From positions 15,748,001-15,812,000 of the forward strand of contig JBHGNT010000014.1 of the NCBI GenBank assembly GCA_043228905.1: a DNA stretch of 64,000 nt, in the 5' to 3' direction. Below are positions 54,436 through 64,000 of the stretch, in pieces. The notes below the pieces were generated by a model. It saw nothing but the letters and a program-made list of their open reading frames with translations. It was not told where the DNA came from and searched no databases. The stretch comes from Azolla caroliniana (lineage: Eukaryota > Polypodiophyta). The stretch's first letter is position 1. The number at the start of each line of letters is the position of its first letter. Both the position numbers and the translations under genes were made by a program.

Positions 54436-56321
54436 GTGCCTTTTCTAGAAAGTTATTGAGCGAGATACCAAGAACAAGCATCTTAGATGCCAACTTACTA
54501 AAGCCAATTGGGTTGTTATAGTGCAGTTGTGGGTGTTGTTAACTTGGAAATTTACCAAGCAATTGATTCAATGACTTCGCCATCACTTCAATCGCCTAAA
54601 TTTGAATGGTAACGTTAAAGCATTTGAGCATGTAAAGCTTTGAAGCTTCTCTTTTCACTAAGATTTCAACCAATAACTATTTCATTGCCGATGACCTAAA
54701 TAAACATAACACCTCATATATTCTTGTAATCAGAGATAGGTTTGTCTTCTTTAATTGCTGCTGAGCACAATCTGCTTGTTAAGTAGCCCTCATCTGAATT
54801 AAGCCAAGTAAAAAAACATCTTACAGATAAATTCCTAAGCATTCCATGTCATGAAACGAATATTATACATAGCGGTATTTTGTAATGCCAACAATTGATC
54901 CAAATCGTCCGATTTGAAATATTCAATTAGCAATCTCAATTATACTAAAGATCAATATTCAAATCACAACACATGTATGCCTGCATTTCCAATAACAATT
55001 GCTCAAAGTCATTCTGCACCAAACACAAGTTTGCCAAATCAATATGAGTTAACCCTTGTAGCAAACATTAGCAGATATTTACTTCATAAGCGTAGATAAT
55101 GCCAACACATGCTTACGTCATAGGCCTAGATAATGAAAGGCACATAGAGGTTCTCATTTTCATGTGAAATTTATATCCAAAACTGTTGTGTTTTGATTTC
55201 CATTGATTTATAAAAACCATCACAAATAAATCTGACAAACCAGTTCCCAACTTCTGTCCAAACAACATCAAATGATTTTCATGTGTTGCCAAGGCCACTC
55301 ATAGAATATCTTGAGCTTTCAAAGCCAGGTGGATTTTCCAACAAAACCTTCATAGACCACTTTACCGAAAATATTTAGGCAGACTTCTTGGAAGTTGGAT
55401 TTGATTTTATGATAGGAGAATCAGAAGGTCCCCACCAGAGGCCCCCCAGAAGAATCAAGTGAGATGTCAAAAGCACAAACGATGAAATGCTATTTGATGG
55501 ATATATGTTCCAGCATACCTCAATACATCCAAATATGATTATCCTGCATCAAAAGCAAGCAATTTGATTAGTGTTTTCTGTCTATATAAAAAACAATATT
55601 GCTACATAAAGTTCATTGATACTTGGAATCTGCTGGCCACAGTACAACTAACACTATGCGTCGTATCCAATTTGATACTAGAATAGAAAACCCTAAATAG
55701 GAGTAGAGTGTTCCTGCAGTACTAAAACCCACTTCTACTGCCATCATGTAGAGTCACATTGAAATACGAGCAAAACGTCTGACACCCCTGAAACTTTTCC
55801 CACTAATTTCCAACCCTCACAGTAGATGAGTGCAAGGTACTAAGCTCCAACTCTTTGAAATTGTCACACTGCTGTTGAGATCCTTTGTATCAGGTTTTAA
55901 TGTAATCCAATGAAGGGAAATTCTCACCAAATAAAGAAGTTTAATCCTGAAAATTCTGAAAATATAAACAGTGATACTGATAAGTATGAAGTGGCTCTAT
56001 TAACTGTGTTGCGTTTAAGCTCAACGAACGTCAACATCATTTCAACAGCAGCTTTTCTGCACCTCATGCTTGCATCCCACACGTTCTCAGTGAATGGAGT
56101 ATCTTCCATTCAAATGAGCAAATGCCACATTCTACTAAAGAAATCAATTCTATCCATAGAAACAATGGAGTAATAAAATGGATTTCAGGTCAACATGTTC
56201 CAAAGGGTATTCAAGAATCTTTTCAGGTCAGGGAACAAGATAATATACTTTGTGGAATTTAGGCCTGGGTAGTAGAAGTTTCTGACAGTATAAAACAATA
56301 ATAATCCATGACATATCTCAC
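54436..56321. other. no gene recognised
   Basis: AT-rich. A 25-bp exon-like stretch between AG and GT at about 55519-55543 (minus) was noted but is too short to support. Confidence 0.35.
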
Positions 56322-56736
56322 CTTAAATATGTTGGAAGACATGATCTCCAAAGAAGGTAAGGCAACGAATAAAAATACCTGAAAAATTTTCAATTCATGT
56401 TAAAAGCCAATATACTAGGTGACAAGTTATCCACCTATTTTTTATATGTTTTGTTACCATGAGTAGAATTGATAATGGAGGGAACGTGCACATAGTATGC
56501 CTATGAAATTTCCAGTAAAAAGAACAGTGGTTATATCTGAAAATCAACAAAAACATCCATGAGGAATAAGCATGCAGTGTAAGTCACTAAATATTCTGAT
56601 ATTCCATCACATGAAAGTAGCCTTACATGTTGGATCTAGAAGCTTTTCAGTCTTATTAATTCTTGACGAACCATTGCCTAATAATTGCTTCAGTCTGGCC
56701 ATTAAGTTCAAAGCTGGAAACAACCCTCCTTTTTGT
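56322..56736 (-). other. two exon-like open segments of an unrecognised gene
   Basis: Minus-strand segments 56627-56736 (110 bp) and 56322-56378 (57 bp) are each bounded by good AG acceptors and GT donors (GTAAGG, GTGAGA). The first reads QKGGLFPALNLMARLKQLLG then NGSSRINKTEKLLDPT. In the linked phase the second continues CIFIRCLTFFGDHVFQHI and stops just before its own donor. I recognise no family and found no convincing upstream exons. They may be chance or remnants of a decayed gene. Confidence 0.25.
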
Positions 56737-56749
56737 CTGAAGAGCAAGA

Positions 56750-56998
56750 AAAGAGTTTAGAACTCTGATATTTTAGTATTTTAATTTGTTTACGTTCAGA
56801 ATTGTCCATAACTGAGGTTTGGGTAAACTATAAAATAAAAGAGGAAAGAGCCAATAAAGAAAAAAAATGGCTAGTTCATAAATGAAAAGAGGAAAGAGTT
56901 TAGAACTAGGATATTTTAGTATTTTAATTTCTTTACGTTCAGAATTGTCCATAACTAAGGTTTGGGTAAACTATAAAATAAAAGAGGAAAGAGCCATC
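56750..56998. repeat. tandem duplication, period about 143 bp
   Basis: Units at 56750-56855 and 56893-56998 share AAAGAGTTTAGAACT, GATATTTTAGTATTTTAATT, ACGTTCAGAATTGTCCATAA, GGTTTGGGTAAACTATAAAA and AAAGAGGAAAGAGCCA, with few differences. Confidence 0.85.
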
Positions 56999-57164
56999 TA
57001 TATATTTACAAGCTGTGCAGAAGTAACAGATAAATAAATAATCATGTTAAGAGGTGCATACACAGTGAAGCATCATAGAAATAATCATTATACATATGCC
57101 TCGAGGAACCTACACATTCAATGATACTAGTGTGTGCTCATGAGTTGTCCACGATAGTTACTAG

Positions 57165-57885
57165 CATTATTAGAGAGAAACAAGGATCCCCACTTTCACC
57201 CACTCTCTATGGATCTAATGCTATGAGATAATGAAATAGAGAGATTGGGTAGCTTAGCATCATGCCTAGCGTAGATAGCCATCCTGGTATTAATATATGA
57301 AAATGATATTGTGCTGAATTCTGACTCTCTGGAGAAACTACAAAGACATCTAGATGCTTTAAGTCATTTTGTCGGGGTAAAGATTATTCAGTAAATCTTT
57401 CATAAAACCAAAGTGATAAACCCTGTGCTTGGAATTTTCATAGATATGCAGCTTTGTAACCTCTGAAAGACAGTTGAAAACATAATTATTACTGGAAGAG
57501 GAGAAACTGTCATACATGCAATCCTAAGATACTGAGAAGAAACTTTCACAATACTTAGATTCCCCCTACAGGGGAGTCTTCCTGTGCTCAGCTTTCTCAT
57601 CGATAAGCAACCTTGGAACCTTCGAAAAACAGTTCGAAGAACTCTCATAAGATTGCCTGTGATAGTTTGAAGAACTATAGATAAATTTGTGGTGGTTCAA
57701 TACAGACATCATACTTTACTCTTCCATACAGCATGGGAACTTGGGGAACAATCCTTCATAGAGCACATAGCTAGAGAGATGTGGAGATGGCTTTAGTCTC
57801 GATGAGTGCCTGTATAATAATGCACAAAACATCAGTCTCCCATTACCTAGTCCTGGAAAGGATGAGAGAAGACCTAATGTGAACC
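57165..57885 (+). pseudogene. heavily decayed LINE reverse transcriptase fragment
   Basis: IIREKQGSPLSPTLYGSNAM (about 57170-57230) corresponds to the conserved PLSP(T) region. DIVLNSDSLEKLQRHLDAL (about 57308-57365) corresponds to the ADDIVLISDSPEGLQRHL block in the LINE at 62.8 kb, with the catalytic YADD changed to YEND. After about 300 bp of unrelated sequence, GTWGTILHRAHS and VSMSACIIMHKTSVSHYLV (57733-57860) match the downstream thumb region. Many stops; non-functional. Confidence 0.7.
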
Positions 57886-60800
57886 ACATGCCACTTAGGT
57901 AAATAGAGTGTTGTAGCTGTTTCCAGAGTGACTCCTTAGAGCCTGTTCTATTGTCTGTTGCGCTTTAGGGGAGGAGCTCTGTGGAGCTCTGGCAATGATA
58001 AGTTAGTGATGGTCCTCTATCTGGCTAGTTTGACTTGTCTCCTGTCCCCTGGAGGCTGTATTCCATTGCTTCTCAAGAGTTTCTCCCCGTAACTTCGAAG
58101 CCCAAGCAAGTAGAATTCCAGGCATCTCTGGTCCTCCGCATCTGCAACTTTTTGTAAGAGTCCAGGGTCTTCTCACAGAATATAGAATGCTGACATACAA
58201 GTTCTCCTTTGTTTCCAACCATAGGGAGCGGCAGAGGTACTCACTTGTTTCAGGCATTTATTCACAGTTAGAGGGCCGATGTGTGGATCTGTACAATTAT
58301 ACTACATATGCTATGTGAGATACTGGAATCAATGTAGTTGGGAAGGTTGACAAACCCACTGAAGATATGTATAGGAATTTATTCGTGTGATATTTCATCC
58401 TTGTACCCAAGTATCGAACTTCCATTTGTGTGACATGCCCACCTCAAAACTCATGCTCTTTTTCCCCATTAAAGCAGAATTTAAAAGTGAAATGTTGATG
58501 CTCTCATTGTGAGGTTTCTCATAGTGATTTTTATCCATCATGTATCAACTACTACACATTACTCAGCTCTAGCGTTCTTGTTACTATTTTCTTGATCCTT
58601 TTTATTGACATTGGTATCATGCTTTTGGTGATGCTTGTAAGTCTGGCCACTAACTTTGTTGCAGAGTCCTGATTACTTCAAATTCATACAGAACACTGAA
58701 ATTTATCTACAATACAGTGATCAGATTCCCATTGTGAGGCCTCTCATAGTGATTTTTATCCATCACCCTGTACCAACTACAACTTTCTTTAGCCTTTTTA
58801 CTGAAAATGGTATCATATATTTGACGATGCTTGCAAGTTTAGCCTCATCGTTCATTTTTCCCTCATGCTTAAGTTAATTAGCATTACAATTCAGTTTATT
58901 TCTTTTCTTACCCCAATTTCCACTAGGACCAGTAGCGAAGCTATGGGGAACCATTTCAACCAGGTGTAAAATTTCTCTACAGAAATCACAGTAATTTATT
59001 TAAAGTTCATAAAGCTACACAGAAATTGAAGAAATCATAGAAAGATTCACGAAGCTCAAATGCACATTTTCTTTTCTTTCTATTTTGGTTCTGCTCACTT
59101 TGGAGCCAAAACAAATGTGACTTCTTTAATCTTCATCATAGCATAGACGTAAAGCTGCATGATTAGATTTTTTATTCAACATTTCACACAAGACATTTCA
59201 ATCAACAGCCACTGCAGATGACACAACATAATGTTTAACAGGAAATTGAGTGTGTTTCCTTTAGTTCATCTGTCAAGAAAGTCAAGACTTAAATGCAAAT
59301 AAAAAATATGCAAATCATTTTATAAAAAATGGCAAATTAATGAACGAATACCCACTTGGTCCACTTGAATTGTGCAAAGAGGAAAAGCAAAGTCAAATGG
59401 ATGAACAATAATGTCATAGCAAATTTTTTTGAAACGAATAACTCCTCCGGAATAAATTTAAAATTCACTGACCTGCAAGACAAGAAGGCCTCCATTAGAA
59501 TTTGACCTTCATTTTTTAGTCAAAACACGTCATAACTTTAAAGATCATATTAAAGTTTCTAGACAAGGACAGCAAGAAAGACATTTCAAAGTCCCTGCAA
59601 TTCAGAATTTCTGGAAACTCTGAATTTCAAAACAAAACCAGATTTTCTAAGTTGCTATATTGAGAGAGAAAGAGGTGATTGTCAAACTGAAAAGTAGATA
59701 ATAGAGAGCAATTGATATAATCAATGGTAAACATAGAATATCAAATGTAACCGTAAGAAGTCATATCAAGTACATTTGATGAAAACTTCATTATATGCCA
59801 AATTATTGACCATGAGGAAATGGACACAATCTAGAACCCTTTGGAATAAATAACGTCTAAAACATATCCAATAAAGTACAGTTGGAGAAAGTCGCTCTAT
59901 ACAAGCACACAATCAAGTTTACAAGCAGATTCACGATGAACAAGCACCCTCAGGATAAAGCTTCATATCACATTATAGACTGATATTTCCATGCAAACCA
60001 AACTTACGCTTCTCAAGATGTGCTTATGTACACTTAAGTGCGACAAATGCAATTCAAACATGCAGAAAGTTTTCATGACACCAACCTGGAGCATTGCTTC
60101 TGTATGACGTACCTTCACATTTTAGATCTCCTCGATGTTCCAACAGAACTCATCTGAAGCCCATATCATGGGTGGATTAAACAAAAAGCAAATTGATACT
60201 TCAACAAAATTTTTAAAAATTGACATTTTCCGAATAGTGATGACTCATAGCTGGCTCTATCATGTGTTGTGATTTTTTAGATCAATAACAATTGGACTTG
60301 TTTTCTATCTTTGTTACAAATAAAATTCTTCTGAGGAGCAGTGATCTTCAGAGTCTTGAGGAAGTATGTTGATCAAAGCCATAAAGAATAGTTGGTGTCT
60401 ACCACTGACCTCTGTGTAGACCAAACTATTTAATAGCAATACATCACTTGTTCTAGGCAACTCCAACAATGCTTTGTATGACACTAGCATCCATGAAAAT
60501 AATTGACGCTCTAAAATTTCCATTAAAAATTTTGTTACAATAGTAAATTACTGATATATTGATTTCTCTTCTGAGTTTTCATGCTTCACTCTGGTTTGCT
60601 TCAAATAATTCATTTTCAGACATTGAACTTCCCGTGAAAGTGTGGCCAATGAATTTTAGATAGAATTAGGCTAAATTACATTTTCCAGCTTTACTCCGTC
60701 CCTCAAAGCACGTCATGTACTTGTCAAATTGTTGATGGTCTCCTCTTCCATACATTCGAAGATAATATAAATCACAAAGCCAGGTTATGTTTTCTAGAAC

Positions 60801-62834
60801 ATCATGTTGATTTCATGTTCTCAGAGTTCAGTAGAAAATATATTTTTTTTACTTTACAATAATATATTAGTTAACCTGTTGCTATGCTTTGTTGAATAGC
60901 GCACGTGACATATGATATAATGAAGGTGTAAGAAAAAATATGGGTCTTCATTAGCATACCATAATTAATATCCACATTCATGATGATAATAATTATCAAT
61001 AAAAATAAATGCGTCTTATCTTCAGCAATGTAATCAAATGGTCATGCAAGATAAGGCATGCAATACTATAGGTATATATAGTTGCTAAGAATTACAAGCT
61101 CGACTTTAGTTCCCCAGGAAAGTTTTCAATAAATACCCACTTACTTTAGGTTTAGCAATTGTTTGCAACTTCTCTTAAAAAACTCAATAAATGAGCTCCA
61201 AAGCTAGGATGCTTGTACTTAATTAAAGATAAGGCACCAGAAACTCAAATCTTCTTCATTGCCAATGAAGACTTCATGCTCTTCATTGCCAATGAAGACT
61301 TCATGTTATATGGTTTTGCTTGAATAATTAATAATTTGTAAATTTCTTTATATGATGTTATAGATATTATTCAATATTTGTGTACATGCCATATTAATTA
61401 ATCTTCGAGTATCGTCTTCATTATTTATAAAATACAATAATTTGAAGTGATCTGCTAATCTTGGTTTGCCTTTCCAAGTCGTTCTTTTTTCAAATGAGGT
61501 TAGGCTATATCTTTTTCTCATGTACAGTTTTGTTGTGACTCTTGGTTGGAGAAGGCCACAGTTGGTTTTCTTCACCATCAGCAAGATCATCAACATCAAG
61601 ATGAGATCACATTGATCCGGTTGTTGCATAGCCAGTGGAAGGGTGAGGTTCAGATAGCAAGGGCAGGTCGAAAGGTTGCAGCGACATCAATCCCTTTCTT
61701 TAATTTATTTTCTTTTCTTCTCTTTTATTTTCTTGTTGGGTCACACTGCAATTGTCTAGCTTCTGCTACCAACTCCCCCATTAGACCATCTGACTTTACC
61801 ATAGCAAGGAATAACATATGTGATACTGATCAGATACCTGATATTTCATGCTGATTTCAATCTTGATTTCTCATGTTACCTTAATGGAAATGCTTGTGTA
61901 AAGCTTCTGGTTGGGGGTTCAATTAAATGCTTATATTTTTACTGCTTGATGTAAAACTTCTTGGAAATCTCCAAATCTTCTTTCATGTTCTATAAATTTA
62001 CAACCTCCTCGGATTTTCTAGAAAATTCTAGCTATCAAAGTATAAAAAGGAGCCTTGAGCTACAACCTCCTCAGCCTTGCCAACACTCCCATGCAACACA
62101 AGAGAGTTTTGTATGTGTCTTGTTCTTATTCTTCTGGTCATTGAGTTCCCATTCCATCTCGTTTTATATCATTTCTTATGATCAAGTTCTTATAAATTAT
62201 CATAAGATCTGTTCCATGGCTGATTATAAAAATAAAGTAACAGTGATTTCTTGCATATGAAGAAGTCTAAAGTTATGATCCACATGGGCACCATAGCATA
62301 TCTTTGTTTTGACCTGATTTCTTCTATTATGATAGTCTTCTATATCGATGACCACAAAAAATCGTGAATTAATAGATATAATGTTCTCTGGGAGCAAATG
62401 AGTGAGGATCTTGAGAGGAGCAAATGAGTGAATAGAGATTAAGCTGCATGAAAAGAAATAGACCAAATATGGCATTGTTATCTAGAGTATATGTACTAGG
62501 GAAATGTCATTTCCCACAGCATTGAACTGGTGAATATTCTGTGTCACTTCCCAACAAGGAAAAACAACATTGATTCTGACAGAAAGTATATAATGCTCCA
62601 GCTACATAGAAATTAAAATTCTTTGAAAGGCACAGTATCTCAGCTAGTTTGCAGTCAATATTTTCATTGCAACTATTTCATACATGCTCCATTAAATTTC
62701 ATATTAACACCAACAACACAAACAGGACAAAATCCTTTGCAACGAGATAGTGGTTCTCGTAATGTGTTATCTATATTGCCATCCTCCCTTCATAAATGTG
62801 CCAGTAACTGTCTTATAAACTGGTATTCCAAACT
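57886..62834. other. long region without a recognised gene
   Basis: AT-rich sequence. Partial direct repeats were noted: TGTGAGGYYTCTCATAGTGA plus TTTTTATCCATCA at about 58510-58543 and 58733-58765, and TCTTCATTGCCAATGAAGAC in tandem at 61250-61303. No open frame with a recognisable domain was seen on either strand. Confidence 0.4.
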
Positions 62835-62840
62835 TCTTCT

Positions 62841-64000
62841 CAAATATTACTATATGCTGATGATATTGTGCTGATTTCTGACTCGCCGGAGGGACTTCAA
62901 AGACATCTAAATGCCTTAAAAACTATTTTGTACAGACAAAGGTTTGTCAATCAACATGAATAAAACTAAAGTGATGGTGTTTAACACCACCCAAGCATGG
63001 GTAACAAGATCAGAACCAGAATTCTTCTTGGGAGAGGACAAGGTGGAATACACACGCTCCTACACATACCTAGGAGTAACATTTATAGGACCTAGGTTCT
63101 CCTTACAGGAGGCCGCTTGTGCCCGACTTTCTCGTGCATATGCAGCCCTTGGTGCTCTCGAGAGACAATGTACACATTTGCAGTTCCAAGAGCCACAGAC
63201 TAAGCTATGGTTATTTGATACACTTGTCACACCAACTCTTCTCTATGGAATAGAGACATGGGGACCGAGTCTTAACAAGGCAAATCATTGGAAAGATTTA
63301 GAGAGACCTTTAGTGTCAATGATTGCTCGCATGATAAGGAGCAAAGCATCGGTGCCCCACAATATAATCCGGGCAGAGATGGGATCAGCACCTATAATAA
63401 CCGAGGCGTTGTTCCGATCAGTGACATTTATCCAACGTCTTTGGGAGCTCCCTAAACGAAGGTACCCAAGGTTGGCACTTATGTCATCAAAACAACTGGC
63501 TGAAAATGGAGACACTCATTGTTGGTATGCTAAAATGCAGCAATGGTTCGAGTCACATGGCATGAGTATAAATGCACTACCCCCGTTCCAATATAGCTTG
63601 GACTGTCCCCATCTAAATATGACCAAAGTGGAAAAGAATAGAGTGATCCGCACTGATATTATTAACTTGGAAAACAAGATAACATGGATCAGCCCCAAAA
63701 TACCACTTGGTACAAAGATGGCCCACTATAAGACACACTTCTTACGTGCATCGGAGGATGGATTTGTCATCAGGCCACCTTATATGGACATACATCTATC
63801 CTATGTGTTGCGTAGTGTGATAGGGCAGATGCGAACTTCATCACATCAGCTACAGATTGAGGTAGGCAGATATACACGACTACCTCTAGAAGAGAGAATT
63901 TGCCAATTGTGTCCTCAAGGAGTGGAATCTGAAGAACACTATGTTTGTCATTGTAGTGTCTTTTATGAAATCAGAGGGAGATACCATTGCCTCTTTAAAC
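62841..64000 (+). pseudogene. LINE ORF2 reverse transcriptase, C-terminal half, cut by the window edge
   Basis: QILLYADDIVLISDSPEGLQ begins at 62841, with the catalytic YADD at 62853-62864. A single-base shift near 62925 moves the frame, after which about 358 codons (62926-64000) stay open to the end of the window. They read GLSINMNKTKVMVFNTTQAW, SYTYLGVTF, DTLVTPTLLYGIETWGPSLN, LERPLVSMIARMIRSKASVP and EERICQLCPQGVESEEHYVC, ending in [17 protein letters not shown]. The last part is the Cys/His C-terminal module also seen at 34.7 kb and 5 kb. The long open frame suggests a fairly young copy. Its 5' half is absent, and the 3' UTR and tail should lie just beyond the window. Confidence 0.88.

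Noticed and set aside
55519-55543. 25-bp exon-like stretch between AG and GT on the minus strand
   Set aside because: Too short, and in the phase of the neighbouring segment it gives a stop.
57400-58257. Minus-strand frames of 82 and 84 codons
   Set aside because: The first is antisense to sequence inside the decayed LINE; neither shows a domain.
1-64000. tRNA, rRNA and CRISPR arrays
   Set aside because: None seen. The direct repeats found lack the regular repeat-spacer form of CRISPR and the DNA is clearly eukaryotic.

Overview
This looks like nuclear DNA of a land plant with a large, repeat-rich genome. The window has intron-containing nuclear genes with GT-AG splice sites, a PLS-class pentatricopeptide repeat (PPR) gene, a plant-type V-ATPase proteolipid gene, and many Ty1-copia and LINE remnants. 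The style of the LINE and copia proteins and of the PPR gene suggests a fern or other non-seed plant. That is inference from family resemblance; nothing in the window identifies the species.

Layout. 1-1.3 kb: a 48-bp minisatellite that is open as a 16-residue repeat, then a decayed charged-repeat coding relic. 1.3-5.9 kb: a truncated copia fragment between inverted LTR-like arms, and the 3' ends of two LINE subfamilies. 5.9-10.8 kb: no gene recognised. 10.8-12.4 kb (-): a complete four-exon gamma-glutamyl-peptidase-like gene. 12.4-15.1 kb: microsatellites and three local duplication arrays. 16.9-19.0 kb (-): a PPR gene that stops inside its E domain. 19.7-20.1 kb (-): a frameshifted copy of the V-ATPase c promoter/exon 1 region. 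21.6-23.5 kb: simple repeats, a tandem duplication and a PPR pseudogene. 23.8-31.2 kb: a nest of LTR elements, namely a copia element with a GAGTG target-site duplication that splits a LINE relic and itself carries three later LTR insertions. 31.9-37.1 kb (+): the complete three-exon V-ATPase subunit c gene with a 4.7-kb first intron. 38.9-52.0 kb (-): a 15-exon EMB8-like alpha/beta hydrolase gene whose second intron holds a copia element lacking its 3' LTR. 52-64 kb: gene-poor, with a head-to-tail LTR pair, a decayed LINE and a long open LINE reverse transcriptase frame that runs off the window.

The host genes have no operon-like relationship. The V-ATPase and hydrolase genes converge on a 1.8-kb gap with a poly(A) signal on each side. 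The other host genes are a glutathione-pathway-type amidotransferase and a probable organelle RNA-binding PPR protein. No tRNA, rRNA or CRISPR array was found.

The strongest unusual signals are: (1) a short 3'-terminal hairpin with covariation, shared by LINE ends at eight loci and followed by pyrimidine microsatellites; (2) the dated nest of LTR insertions with clean 5-bp target duplications; (3) a five-copy family of internal-less LTRs; (4) a detached, frameshifted copy of the V-ATPase c promoter and first exon; (5) a PPR gene whose leader is out of frame while a pseudogene copy keeps the ancestral frame.
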